Shown in pieces: positions 1 to 8,073 of a stretch of 64,000 nt of DNA. Made by a program: the position numbers and the translations under genes. Under the pieces are notes generated by a model. It made no database searches, was not told the origin of the DNA, and worked only from the letters and a program-made list of their open reading frames with translations. The stretch comes from Streptomyces sp. CC0208 (GTDB taxonomy: Bacteria; Actinomycetota; Actinomycetes; Streptomycetales; Streptomycetaceae), in assembly GCF_003443735.1 (NCBI RefSeq), contig NZ_CP031969.1, forward strand, positions 7,750,001 to 7,814,000. Direction: 5' to 3'. Numbering within the stretch: position 1 is the first letter of the stretch; each line of letters starts with the position of its first letter.

Positions 1-1035
1 GGCCTCGCGATCGTCGTCATGGCGATCGTCCTGGACCGGGTCACCACTGCGGCGAGCGAACGGGCGGAGGCGGCCCGGCGGTCCGGCAACCCGCTGCTCA
101 AGTGGCGGCGGCACCTGCTCGTGGCCGGGGGAGCGGTGGCGGCCGTGCTCGTGTACCTGTCCCACACCTACCTGTGGGCGGCCGAGTTCCCCGGCGACGG
201 CGGCACCGGCAGCACCATCGCCAAGGCGGCGGACAACGTGACCACTTGGGCGCAGGACCACCTGTCCGGGCTGACCAACGGCTTCCGGGACGTCATCACC
301 AACGGCCTGCTCAACCCGTTCCAGACGCTGCTCACCGACTCCCCGTGGTGGCTCGTCGGCGCCGCCCTGGTCGGGATCGCGGTGGTCCTCGGCGGGTGGC
401 GTGCCGGGATCACCACCGCCGTGTGCGTGGGCCTGCTCGTCGCCACCGGCGTGTGGTCGGACGGCATGACGACCCTCGCCTCGACCGTCGTGGCGACCGT
501 GCTCGTCATGCTGCTCGGCATGGTCTTCGGGGTGTGGATGGGCCGCAGCGCGCTGGTGGACCGGCTCGTGCGGCCCACCCTCGACGCGGCCCAGGTCATG
601 CCGCCGTTCGTCTACCTTGTGCCGTTCCTCGCCCTGTTCGGTGCGACCCGGTTCACGGCCATCGTCGCCGCGATCGTCTACGCGGCCCCGGTCGCCATCA
701 AGATCATCGCCGACGGGGTGCGTACCGTGCCCGCGGCCACCGTCGAGGCGGCCACCTCCTCCGGGTGCAACACCTGGCAGATCATCACCAAGGTGCAGCT
801 GCCGATGGCCCGCAGCGCCCTGACGCTCGCGACCAACCAGGGCCTGATCTACGTGCTGTCGATGGTCGTCGTCGGCGGCCTCGTGGGCGCGGGCGCCCTC
901 GGCTACGACGTGGTGGCCGGCTTCTCGCAGGGACAGCTCTACGGCAAGGGCCTGGCGGCCGGTCTCGCCATCGTCCTGCTCGGCGTCATGTTCGACCGGA
1001 TCACTCAAGCAGCGGCTCGCCGCACCAGTAACTGA
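1..1035 (+). CDS. proW: Glycine betaine/proline ABC transporter permease (5' part missing)
   Basis: Inner-membrane permease of a ProU/OpuA-type compatible-solute importer. The frame is open from the first base, so the true start lies upstream of the window. The first visible residues (GLAIVVMAIVLDR) match the usual end of such a permease domain. They recur as GLAIVLLGVMFDR at the very end, so this looks like a fusion of two permease domains of which only the second is complete. That copy has about six hydrophobic segments and an EAA loop (EAATSSGCNTW) that would dock on the ATPase. The binding protein follows 13 bases downstream, and the ATPase gene is presumably upstream. Substrate choice among betaine, proline or choline is inferred from the neighbouring dehydrogenase. 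Confidence 0.9.
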   Translation, partial: GLAIVVMAIVLDRVTTAASERAEAARRSGNPLLKWRRHLLVAGGAVAAVLVYLSHTYLWAAEFPGDGGTGSTIAKAADNVTTWAQDHLSGLTNGFRDVITNGLLNPFQTLLTDSPWWLVGAALVGIAVVLGGWRAGITTAVCVGLLVATGVWSDGMTTLASTVVATVLVMLLGMVFGVWMGRSALVDRLVRPTLDAAQVMPPFVYLVPFLALFGATRFTAIVAAIVYAAPVAIKIIADGVRTVPAATVEAATSSGCNTWQIITKVQLPMARSALTLATNQGLIYVLSMVVVGGLVGAGALGYDVVAGFSQGQLYGKGLAAGLAIVLLGVMFDRITQAAARRTSN

Positions 1036-1048
1036 GGAGCACGACACG

Positions 1049-2014
1049 ATGGCAAGACACTGGCGAGCCGGCGCGGCCGGCCTGGCCGTCCTCGGCCTCA
1101 CCCTCACGGCCTGCGGCGGCGCGAAGGTCGGTGACTCCTCGGAGGCCGGCGGCTCGGGCAGCTCGGGCAAGTGCGGCACCTTCAACCTCGCGGTCAACCC
1201 GTGGGTGGGCTACGAGGCGGACGCGGCGGTCGTCGCGTACGTCGCCGAGCACGACCTGAAGTGCAAGGTCACCAAGAAGGACCTCAAGGAGGAGATCGCC
1301 TGGCAGGGCTTCGGCACCGGTGAGGTCGACGCCGTCCTGGAGAACTGGGGCCACGACGATCTGAAGAAGAAGTACATCACCCAGCAGAAGACCGCCGTGG
1401 CGGCCGGCTCGACCGGCAACAAGGGCATCATCGGCTGGTACGTGCCGCCGTGGCTGGCCAAGGCCCACCCGGACATCAAGAACTGGAAGAACCTCAACAA
1501 GTACGCCGCGAAGTTCAAGACCTCGGAGTCCGGCGGCAAGGGCCAGCTCCTGGACGGCGACCCGTCGTACGTCACCAACGACGAGGCGCTGGTGAAGAAC
1601 CTCAAGCTGGACTTCAAGGTGGTGTACGCGGGCAGCGAGACCGCGCTGATCCAGGCGTACCGCAACGCCGAGAAGAACAAGCAGTGGGTGATCGGCTACT
1701 TCTACGAGCCGCAGTGGTTCCTGTCCGAGGTGCCCCTGGTCAAGGTCGACCTGCCCGCCTACAAGACGGGCTGCGACGCCGATCCGGCCAAGGTCGCCTG
1801 CGACTACCCCGTCTACGACCTCGACAAGATCGTCAGCGCCAAGTTCGCCAAGTCGGGCAGCCCGGCCTACGACCTGGTGAAGAAGTTCAACTGGACCAAC
1901 GACGACCAGAACACCGTGGCCAAGTACATCGCGGTGGACAAGATGACGCCGGAAGCGGCGGCCAAGAAGTGGGTCGACGCCAACCGCGGCAAGGTCGACG
2001 CCTGGATCAAGTAA
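1049..2014 (+). CDS. proX: Glycine betaine-type ABC transporter substrate-binding lipoprotein
   Basis: Extracellular solute-binding lipoprotein of the same importer, 321 residues. The N-terminus has basic residues, a hydrophobic core and a lipobox (LTAC) with the lipidated Cys near residue 22. The body fits the OpuAC/ProX fold: an early NPWVGYEADAAVVAY stretch, NWGHDD, and a Trp/Tyr-rich second half (YFYEPQWFL) of the kind that forms the aromatic cage for quaternary ammonium groups. Start ATG is preceded by GAGGAG. It is probably co-transcribed with the permease, and strong hairpins follow it. Betaine, choline or a related solute are all possible ligands. Confidence 0.9.
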   Translation: MARHWRAGAAGLAVLGLTLTACGGAKVGDSSEAGGSGSSGKCGTFNLAVNPWVGYEADAAVVAYVAEHDLKCKVTKKDLKEEIAWQGFGTGEVDAVLENWGHDDLKKKYITQQKTAVAAGSTGNKGIIGWYVPPWLAKAHPDIKNWKNLNKYAAKFKTSESGGKGQLLDGDPSYVTNDEALVKNLKLDFKVVYAGSETALIQAYRNAEKNKQWVIGYFYEPQWFLSEVPLVKVDLPAYKTGCDADPAKVACDYPVYDLDKIVSAKFAKSGSPAYDLVKKFNWTNDDQNTVAKYIAVDKMTPEAAAKKWVDANRGKVDAWIK

Positions 2015-2046
2015 GCCTGACAGGGATCAGGCAAGCCTGTCAGGAA

Positions 2047-2088
2047 GCCCGGTGGGCGGCGCGCCCGGATGTGCGCCGCCCACCGGGC
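2047..2088 (+). terminator. Strong intrinsic hairpin after the binding-protein gene
   Basis: A perfect 16-bp stem (2047-2062 paired with 2073-2088, starting GCCCGGTGGG) encloses a 10-base loop 33 bases after the stop. A second, smaller inverted repeat with 9-base arms CCTGACAGG/CCTGTCAGG lies just before it at 2016-2044. Together they probably end the transporter transcript before the dehydrogenase promoter. There is no U-tract, as is usual in Streptomyces. Confidence 0.8.
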
Positions 2089-2141
2089 ATTGCCGTTTCC
2101 GGAGCCGTTTCCCCGCCCGTTCCGCCACGTCACCGGGCCTC

Positions 2142-2170
2142 TTGACACCCACCCGCACGGCGGGCACATT
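2142..2170 (+). promoter_or_regulatory. Predicted promoter of the betaine-pathway dehydrogenase
   Basis: TTGACA (2142-2147), a 17-base spacer and CACATT (2165-2170) form a plausible housekeeping promoter with a perfect -35 and a weak -10. Transcription would begin near 2177, inside the tandem GTTGCGCA repeat that follows, so a protein bound there would block initiation. Confidence 0.6.
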
Positions 2171-2172
2171 GA

Positions 2173-2199
2173 GTTGCGCAGCCTGAATCGTGTTGCGCA
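2173..2199 (+). promoter_or_regulatory. Tandem GTTGCGCA repeat, candidate IclR operator
   Basis: GTTGCGCA occurs at 2173-2180 and again at 2192-2199, a 19-base period (about two helical turns). The same arrangement, as GTTGCGTA with the same period, lies upstream of purU on the other strand (6411-6437). IclR proteins commonly bind repeated half-sites near promoters, and the IclR gene at 4690-5481 sits between the two motifs. Binding itself is inferred. Confidence 0.65.
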
Positions 2200-2226
2200 C
2201 AAAGCAACTTAACCGGAGGTGCGGCG

Positions 2227-4665
2227 ATGGCGGGACCCCGAGTGGTCATCATCGGAGCGGGCGTCGTCGGCGCGGCACTCGCCGACGAGATCTCCGCGCG
2301 CGGCTGGACCGAGGTGACCGTGGTCGACCAGGGCCCGCTCCCGGCCACCGGAGGGTCGTCGTCGCACGCGCCGGGTCTGGTCTTCCAGGCCAACCCCTCC
2401 AAGACCATGACCGAGCTGGCCCGCTACACCGTCGAGAAGTTCTGCTCCCTCGACGTCGACGGACAGCCCTGCTTCCTCCAGGTCGGCGGCCTGGAGGTGG
2501 CGACCACCCCGGAGCGCGTCACCGAACTCCACCGCCGGCACGGCTGGCTCACCGCCTGGGGCGTCGAGTCGCGGATCCTGACCGCCGACGAGTGCGTCGA
2601 GAAGCACCCCCTGGTCAACCGCGACCGGGTCCTCGCCGGCCTGCACATCCCCACCGACGGCCTCGCCAAGGCCGTCCTCGCCGTCGAGGCGCAGATCCGC
2701 CGGGCCACCGAGCGCGGAGTGACCTTCCTGGCCCGCCACGAGGTCCTGGACGTGCTCCGGGCCGACGGCGAGGTCACGGGCGTCCGCACCGACCAGGGAG
2801 ACCTGGCAGCCGACATCGTCGTGTGCTGCGCCGGCATCTGGGGCCCCAGGATCGCCCGCATGGTCGGCATGAACCTCCCGCTCACCCCGCTCGGCCACCA
2901 GCTCGCCTGGACCGGCCCGGTCCCGGCGCTCGCGGGCCAGAAGGAGGAGGCGGTGCGCCCGATCCTGCGCCACCAGGACGCCGACCTCTACTACCGCGAC
3001 CGCCACGACACCCTCGGCATCGGCTACTACGGCCACCGCCCCATGCCCATCACCGCCGACGAGATCCTCTCCGTCGACGAGGCCGACACCATGCCCTCGG
3101 TCCTCAAGTTCACCGAGGACGACTTCGCGGACGCCTGGACCGAGACGCAGTCACTGCTCCCGGCCACGAAGGACGCCAAGGTCGAGGAGGGCATCAACGG
3201 CCTGTTCTCCTTCACCACCGACGGCCTGCCCCTGCTCGGCGAGTCCCCGGACGTCAAGGGCTTCTGGGTCGCCGAGGCCGTCTGGGTCACCCACTCCGCC
3301 GGTGTCGGCCGGGCCGTCGCCGAGTGGCTGGTCGACGGCCACTGCTCCTCCTTCGACCTCCACGAGTGCGACGTCAACCGCTTCGAGCCGCACCAGCTCT
3401 CCCCGGAGTACGTCCTGGCCCGCGACTGCCAGAACTTCGTCGAGGTCTACGACATCCTGCACCCGCTCCAGCCCTCCGGCGACCCGCGCCCGATCCGCAC
3501 CACCCCCTTCTACGCCCGCCAGCAGGAACTCGGCGCCTTCTTCCTGGAGGCGAACGGCTGGGAGCGGCCGCACTGGTACGAGGCCAACGCGGGCTTGGTG
3601 GAAGGCCGTTCGATCGTCACCCCCAACGACTGGGCCGCCCGGTACTGGTCACCGATCGTCGGCGCCGAGGCCCAGACCACCCGCGAGACCGTCGCGATGT
3701 ACGACATGACGGCCCTCAAGCGCCTGGAGGTGAGCGGCCGGGGCGCGGCCGCCTTCCTGGAGCGGCTGTGCACCGGCAAGGTCGCCAAGTCCGTCGGCTC
3801 GGTGACGTACACGCTGCTCCTGGACCACGACGGCGGCATCCGCAGCGACATCACCGTCGCCCGGCTGGCCCCCGATGTCTTCCAGGTCGGCGCCAACGGC
3901 AACCTCGACCTCGACTGGTTCACCCGCCACCTGCCCGCCGACGGCACCGTCCAGGTCCGCGACATCACTCCCGGCACCTGCTGCATCGGCCTGTGGGGAC
4001 CGCTCGCCCGGGACGTCCTCCAGCCGCTCACGGACGAGGACTTCTCGGCGACGGGCCTGAAGTACTTCCGCGCCAAGCGCGCCCACATCGGGTCCGTCCC
4101 GGTGACGGCCATGCGCCTGTCGTACGTCGGCGAGCTCGGCTGGGAGCTGTACACCACGGCCGACCTCGGCCAGAAGCTGTGGGACACCCTGTGGCGGGCG
4201 GCGAAGCCGCTGGGCGGTATCGCGGCCGGGCGGGGCGCCTTCAACAGCCTCCGCCTGGAGAAGGGTTACCGCTCCTTCGGCACCGACATGACCTACGAGC
4301 ACGACCCCTACGAGGCCGGGGTCGGCTTCGCCGTCAGGGCCGACAAGGAGGACTTCGTCGGCAAGGCGGCCCTGGAGCGGCGCGCGGCCGGCGTGCGGCG
4401 GAAACTGACCTGCCTGACCATCGAGGACCCGCGGGCCGTCGTGATGGGCAAGGAGCCTGTGTACGACGGACAGCGCGCGGTCGGCCACGTCACCAGCGCG
4501 GCCTTCGGCTACACCATCGGCAAGGGCATCGCCTACGCGTGGCTGCCGGCGGAGCTCACCGCCCCCGGGACCACCGTGCACATCGGCTACTTCGACCAGC
4601 GCGTGGAGGCGGTCGTGGCCGAGGAGCCGCTGTTCGACCCGGCGATGTCCCGACTTCGGGGGTGA
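2227..4665 (+). CDS. FAD-dependent dimethylglycine/sarcosine-type dehydrogenase (GcvT family)
   Basis: Predicted demethylating oxidoreductase of 812 residues. An N-terminal DAO domain (about 1-370) begins with the FAD-binding VVIIGAGVVGAA and includes a GGSSSHAPGL segment. An FAO-middle-like linker (about 375-430) and a folate-binding GcvT domain with its C-terminal barrel (about 435-800) follow. The layout is that of dimethylglycine and sarcosine dehydrogenases, which oxidise an N-methyl group and pass the one-carbon unit to tetrahydrofolate. Neighbouring betaine uptake genes and PurU support a role in betaine breakdown. Start ATG follows CCGGAGGTG. The exact substrate (dimethylglycine, sarcosine, or another methylated amine) cannot be read from the sequence. 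Confidence 0.88.
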   Translation: MAGPRVVIIGAGVVGAALADEISARGWTEVTVVDQGPLPATGGSSSHAPGLVFQANPSKTMTELARYTVEKFCSLDVDGQPCFLQVGGLEVATTPERVTELHRRHGWLTAWGVESRILTADECVEKHPLVNRDRVLAGLHIPTDGLAKAVLAVEAQIRRATERGVTFLARHEVLDVLRADGEVTGVRTDQGDLAADIVVCCAGIWGPRIARMVGMNLPLTPLGHQLAWTGPVPALAGQKEEAVRPILRHQDADLYYRDRHDTLGIGYYGHRPMPITADEILSVDEADTMPSVLKFTEDDFADAWTETQSLLPATKDAKVEEGINGLFSFTTDGLPLLGESPDVKGFWVAEAVWVTHSAGVGRAVAEWLVDGHCSSFDLHECDVNRFEPHQLSPEYVLARDCQNFVEVYDILHPLQPSGDPRPIRTTPFYARQQELGAFFLEANGWERPHWYEANAGLVEGRSIVTPNDWAARYWSPIVGAEAQTTRETVAMYDMTALKRLEVSGRGAAAFLERLCTGKVAKSVGSVTYTLLLDHDGGIRSDITVARLAPDVFQVGANGNLDLDWFTRHLPADGTVQVRDITPGTCCIGLWGPLARDVLQPLTDEDFSATGLKYFRAKRAHIGSVPVTAMRLSYVGELGWELYTTADLGQKLWDTLWRAAKPLGGIAAGRGAFNSLRLEKGYRSFGTDMTYEHDPYEAGVGFAVRADKEDFVGKAALERRAAGVRRKLTCLTIEDPRAVVMGKEPVYDGQRAVGHVTSAAFGYTIGKGIAYAWLPAELTAPGTTVHIGYFDQRVEAVVAEEPLFDPAMSRLRG

Positions 4666-4689
4666 GCGGGGCGCGGCGAAGGCGGGTCG

Positions 4690-5481
4690 TCAGCCCAAGT
4701 AGCCGAGTCGGCGGCTGAGTTCGTCGGCGCTCTCCACCAGCACCGGTGCCAGTTCGTGCATCCGCTCCTCGGTGAGCCGGAAGGCGGGGCCCGAGGCGGT
4801 GAGGGCGGCGACGACCTTGCCCTCAGCGGAACGCACGGGCGCCGCCATGGCGTTGAGGCCCTCCTCGTACTCCTCCACCGTCATGGCGTAGCCCTGCTCG
4901 CGGACCCGGACCAGCTCCGCCTCCAGCTCCTGCCGGGAGGTCAAGGTGCGTGCCGTCATCCGCTCCAGCCCGGCCGTGGCGACGAGTTCGTCCCGGCGCC
5001 GGTCGGTGAGGTGGGCGAGCAGGACCTTGCCGCTCGACGTGCAGTGCATCGGCGTCAGCCGCCCGACCCAGTTCTGCGCGGTGATGGCGGACCGGCCGCG
5101 CACCTGGTCGAGGTTGATCACATGATGGGACTCCAGGACCGCGATGTTCATCGTCTCGCCCAGCTTGTCGGCGAGGCGCTCGCAGATCCCGCGGCCGTGC
5201 TTGGTGACGTCGATGCGCCCGGTGACCGCGCCGGCCAGCCGCACGATGCCGAAGCCCAGGCGGTACTTCCCGCGCTCGCCCTCCTGCTCGACCATCCCGT
5301 GCGCCTCCAGCGCGCCCAGCAGACGGAACGCGGTGGACTTGTGGACGTCGATCGCCTCGGCCACTTCACTGACGCCTGCCTCGCCGCGCTGCGCGAGGAT
5401 CTCCAGCACGGTGACGGCCCGGTCGACGGACTGCACCCCGCCGCCGGACGTGCCCCCGGACTCGGTGCCGTTGTTGCTCAT
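4690..5481 (-). CDS. IclR family transcriptional regulator
   Basis: DNA-binding regulator of 263 residues. It has an N-terminal winged helix (about 16-75; the recognition region includes VSEVAEAIDVHKSTAFRLL) and a C-terminal effector domain with the family-typical GRLTPMHCTSSGKVLLAH stretch around residues 145-165. It lies 32 bases downstream of purU on the same strand and is probably in its operon, so it would regulate its own transcription through the purU promoter. Expected targets are the divergent dehydrogenase and purU, which share a GTTGCG motif. The inducer is unknown; a betaine-pathway intermediate is likely by context. Confidence 0.9.
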   Translation of the reverse strand: MSNNGTESGGTSGGGVQSVDRAVTVLEILAQRGEAGVSEVAEAIDVHKSTAFRLLGALEAHGMVEQEGERGKYRLGFGIVRLAGAVTGRIDVTKHGRGICERLADKLGETMNIAVLESHHVINLDQVRGRSAITAQNWVGRLTPMHCTSSGKVLLAHLTDRRRDELVATAGLERMTARTLTSRQELEAELVRVREQGYAMTVEEYEEGLNAMAAPVRSAEGKVVAALTASGPAFRLTEERMHELAPVLVESADELSRRLGYLG

Positions 5482-5513
5482 GGCGGAACCTTATGCGAAC
5501 AGGTCGCCGCTGG

Positions 5514-6386
5514 TCAGCGGAAGACCACCGTGCGATGACCGTTGATCATCACCCGGCTCTGGGAGTGCCACTCCACGGCCCGGGCGAGGACCTGCGCCTC
5601 GACGTCTCGCCCCAGGGTGACCAGACTCTCCGCGCTCTGCGCGTGGTTCACGCGGATGACGTCCTGCTCGATGATGGGCCCCTCGTCGAGGTCCGGGGTG
5701 ACGTAGTGGGCCGTGGCCCCGACGAGCTTCACGCCCCGCTCGTGCGCCTGGACGTAGGGCCGCGCCCCCTTGAAGCTCGGCAGGAACGAGTGGTGGATGT
5801 TGATGGCCCGGCCTTCGAGCTGCTTGCACAGGTCGTTCGAGAGGATCTGCATGTAACGGGCGAGGACCACGAGGTCGATGTCCAGCCGGTCGACCAGTTC
5901 GAGCAGCCGCGCCTCCGCGTCCGCCTTCGTCTCCGGCGTCACCGGCACATGGTGGAAGGGGATGCCGTAACTCTCGGCGAGCGGTGCGAAGTCCCGGTGG
6001 TTGGAGACGATCGCCGGCACCTCGATGCCGAGCGCGCCGGTGCGCTGCCGGAAGAGCAGGTCGTTCAGGCAGTGGCCGAACTTCGACACCATGATCAGGG
6101 TGCGGGTGGGGGTGGCCGCGTTCCGCAGCTGCCAGGTGATGCGGTACGCCTCGGCGACCGGTGCGAAGCCGGACCGCAGATCCTCCAGGGTGGTGCCCGG
6201 GTCCGAGACGTCGAAGTGGACGCGCATGAAGAAGCGGTCCTGGAGCCGGTCGTCGAACTGCTGGCTCTCCTGGATGTTCCCGGAGTGCCGGACCAGGAAG
6301 CCGGTGACGGCATGGACGAGGCCGGACCGGTCCGGGCAGGACAGGGTGAGGACGAACTCGCGGTCGGGTAGCGGTCGAAGAGACAC
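5514..6386 (-). CDS. purU: Formyltetrahydrofolate deformylase PurU
   Basis: Hydrolyses 10-formyl-THF to formate and THF. The protein has an N-terminal ACT domain (about 8-85, beginning FVLTLSCPDRSGLVHAV) and a C-terminal formyltransferase-fold domain with NIHHSFLPSFKGARPY and ATAHYVTPDLDEGPI carrying the catalytic His and Asp. I chose the GTG at 6386 (290 residues): GGGAGGA lies 7 bases upstream and the length matches the family. The longer ATG reading at 6410 would have no ribosome site and would touch the operator. In this context PurU would return folate and release formate when methyl groups from betaine overload the one-carbon pool. Confidence 0.93.
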   Translation of the reverse strand: MSLRPLPDREFVLTLSCPDRSGLVHAVTGFLVRHSGNIQESQQFDDRLQDRFFMRVHFDVSDPGTTLEDLRSGFAPVAEAYRITWQLRNAATPTRTLIMVSKFGHCLNDLLFRQRTGALGIEVPAIVSNHRDFAPLAESYGIPFHHVPVTPETKADAEARLLELVDRLDIDLVVLARYMQILSNDLCKQLEGRAINIHHSFLPSFKGARPYVQAHERGVKLVGATAHYVTPDLDEGPIIEQDVIRVNHAQSAESLVTLGRDVEAQVLARAVEWHSQSRVMINGHRTVVFR

Positions 6387-6410
6387 GAAGTCCTCCCGAT
6401 GGCTGCGCAT

Positions 6411-6437
6411 TACGCAACAGTGCGACTGATACGCAAC
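6411..6437 (-). promoter_or_regulatory. Tandem GTTGCGTA repeat upstream of purU, candidate IclR operator
   Basis: On the minus strand GTTGCGTA occurs twice (plus-strand TACGCAAC at 6411-6418 and 6430-6437), again with a 19-base period. It starts directly after the predicted -10 box, as at 2173-2199. The shared motif, period and placement suggest that one repressor controls both transcripts. Confidence 0.65.
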
Positions 6438-6467
6438 ATGGTCCCGGCTGGGGCGGCCCTTGGTCAA
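6438..6467 (-). promoter_or_regulatory. Predicted promoter of the purU-iclR operon
   Basis: Minus-strand TTGACC (6467-6462), an 18-base spacer and GACCAT (6443-6438) resemble the dehydrogenase promoter in their strong -35, weak -10 and GTTGCG repeat immediately downstream. Weak on its own; support comes from the matching layout. Confidence 0.5.
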
Positions 6468-6806
6468 GGGGCGGCTTCCGCTGTGGCGGTCACACCGTGG
6501 GCCGCGCGGCGACCTCGGGATCGTCCGGGTCGGTGAGGGGGCGCCGAGGCACCCCGCTCGCCGGCTGTGTCGCCGTGCAGTCCGCCGCCTGGGCCGTCGA
6601 CGCGCTCCTGCTGTACGTGGCCGCGTACGCCCTGGACACGTCGATCCCGCGCCGGTTCACCGCCCTGCCCGTCGAGACCTTTCGCCCGTCTCGGGTGCGC
6701 TGATCCGCGGTCCGGGGGTGAGCCGCCCTCCGTCGGGAGTTGGGCGTCGGGTGGGCGCGCCCGGGCCCCGCTCAGCCCTGCCACCCCCTCGATCCTGCGC
6801 GAACCC
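6468..6806. other. Intergenic stretch without a recognisable gene
   Basis: About 340 bases between the purU promoter and the first LacI promoter. A short plus-strand frame at 6497-6703 includes a hydrophobic run (AAWAVDALLLYVAAYAL), but I see no ribosome site or family match. It may be a decayed remnant or chance. Confidence 0.4.
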
Positions 6807-6835
6807 TTGACACGCCCCAGCCGACTGCGTAGATA
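6807..6835 (+). promoter_or_regulatory. Consensus-like promoter for the first lacI-family gene
   Basis: TTGACA (6807-6812), exactly 17 bases, then TAGATA (6830-6835) make one of the best housekeeping promoters in the window. The operator palindrome begins inside the -10 box, so repressor binding should exclude RNA polymerase. Confidence 0.8.
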
Positions 6836-6864
6836 TGACTGCGCAGTCATGACAGCGCAGTCAT
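6835..6864 (+). promoter_or_regulatory. Two overlapping palindromic operators for the LacI-family regulator
   Basis: ATGACTGCGCAGTCAT (6835-6850) is a perfect 16-bp palindrome. A second copy, ATGACAGCGCAGTCAT (6849-6864), shares two bases with it and differs by one base. The centre-symmetric core TGCGCA is typical of LacI-family operators. The position over the -10/+1 region implies autorepression. I found no further copy upstream of the transporter or glycosidase genes. Confidence 0.75.
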
Positions 6865-6932
6865 AGAGGGCGGACAAGCCTTCGACGGACCGCTCTGGCT
6901 AGGATCTGAGCCGCCGACATCGGGAGACAGCA

Positions 6933-8030
6933 ATGACGCCAGTGGGAGGACAGGGCGGCGGCCCCGGCGCGCCGCGCGCCGTGGACGTGGCCCGGCTGGC
7001 CGGCGTCTCGCAGAAGACCGTCTCCCGGGTGTTCAACGGCGAGCGGTACGTGTCCGCCGAGGTGCGCGAGCGGGTGCTCCGGGCCGCGGAGGGCGTCGGT
7101 TACCGGCTGAACGGCGCCGCCCGGGCCCTGGCCTCGGGACGCACCCGTTCGATCGGTGTGGTCACCCTCGGCACCGCCCTGTACGGTCCCGCCTCCCTGC
7201 TCATCTGCATCGAGCGGGCCGCCCGGGACGCGGGATACGCGCTCCGGGTCGTCAACACGCTGGAAGGCGACCCGGCGGGTGTCGCCGGGGCCGTGGAGTC
7301 GCTCCTGGAACAGGGCGTGGACGGCATCGTCGTGTCCGAGCCCATCGATGAGGGCTCGGTGTCACTCAGTGTCGACATCCCGGTTCTGGTCCTCGGGGCA
7401 CCCGCCGCCTTCGGCGGTCCACGTGCCGTGGCCGCGGGTGTCGGCGCCGAGTCACTGGCCCGGGCGGCCACCGAACACCTGCTGGACCTCGGACATGTGA
7501 CGGTCCATCACCTCGCCGGGCCGCAGAGGTGGTTCGCGGCCCGGGACCGGCTCCAGGGCTGGCGGGCGGCGCTCGCGGCCCGCGAGCGCGAGCAGCCACC
7601 CGTCATCGAGGGCGACTGGTCGGCCTCGTCCGGCTACACGGCGGGCCACGAACTCGCCGCCGCCGGTGACGTCACCGCGGTGTTCGCCGCCAACGACGAC
7701 ATGGCCGTCGGCCTGATCCGCGCCCTCCTGGAAGCGGGCCTGCGGGTGCCGCACGACGTGAGTGTCGTCGGCTTCGACGACATCCCCGTCTCCGCGTATG
7801 TCACCCCACCGCTGACCACCGTCCGCCAGCCCTTCGACGCCGTGGCCCGCGAAGGGCTCCGGCTCCTGGTGCAGGCCATCGAGAAACCGGACGCCGAGCC
7901 GGCACCGGCGGGCGACCCACCGGTCGAGCTCGTCGTACGCGCCTCGACGGCACCCCCGCCGACGGGTGGGGGGCGCCCGGCCCCCGGTTCGCGCGACTCG
8001 GCGCACGCGCCCCCGACCACCGCCGACTGA
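6933..8030 (+). CDS. LacI family transcriptional regulator
   Basis: Sugar-responsive repressor of 365 residues. The N-terminal helix-turn-helix and hinge (about 12-72) carry VARLAGVSQKTVSRVFNG and YRLNGAARALASGRT. A periplasmic-binding-protein-like effector domain follows, with the conserved VFAANDDMAVGLIRAL and SVVGFDDIPVSAY segments near residues 250-290. The tail of about 40 residues is Pro/Gly/Ala-rich and probably disordered. GGGAGA precedes the ATG. It heads a cluster with a sugar ABC transporter and a GH42 beta-galactosidase, so a galactoside inducer is likely but not proven. Confidence 0.92.
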   Translation: MTPVGGQGGGPGAPRAVDVARLAGVSQKTVSRVFNGERYVSAEVRERVLRAAEGVGYRLNGAARALASGRTRSIGVVTLGTALYGPASLLICIERAARDAGYALRVVNTLEGDPAGVAGAVESLLEQGVDGIVVSEPIDEGSVSLSVDIPVLVLGAPAAFGGPRAVAAGVGAESLARAATEHLLDLGHVTVHHLAGPQRWFAARDRLQGWRAALAAREREQPPVIEGDWSASSGYTAGHELAAAGDVTAVFAANDDMAVGLIRALLEAGLRVPHDVSVVGFDDIPVSAYVTPPLTTVRQPFDAVAREGLRLLVQAIEKPDAEPAPAGDPPVELVVRASTAPPPTGGGRPAPGSRDSAHAPPTTAD

Positions 8031-8038
8031 TCCACGCT

Positions 8039-8073
8039 TCCCGGCCCGCGAGACGACTCCTCCCGGGCCGGGA
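8039..8073 (+). terminator. Hairpin between lacI and the transporter genes
   Basis: A 10-bp perfect stem (TCCCGGCCCG at 8039-8048 paired with 8064-8073) with a 15-base loop starts 9 bases after the lacI stop. It may terminate the regulator transcript or reduce read-through into the transporter operon. The remaining 213 bases to the next start show no clear promoter or operator. Confidence 0.55.

Noticed and set aside
6387..6467. N-terminal extension of PurU to 6467 or 6410
   Set aside because: It would have no ribosome site and would run through the promoter and tandem repeat. The GTG at 6386 has GGGAGGA at correct spacing and gives the family length.
6497..6703. 68-residue plus-strand frame with a hydrophobic run
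   Set aside because: No ribosome site, no recognised family, and composition fits chance translation of GC-rich DNA.
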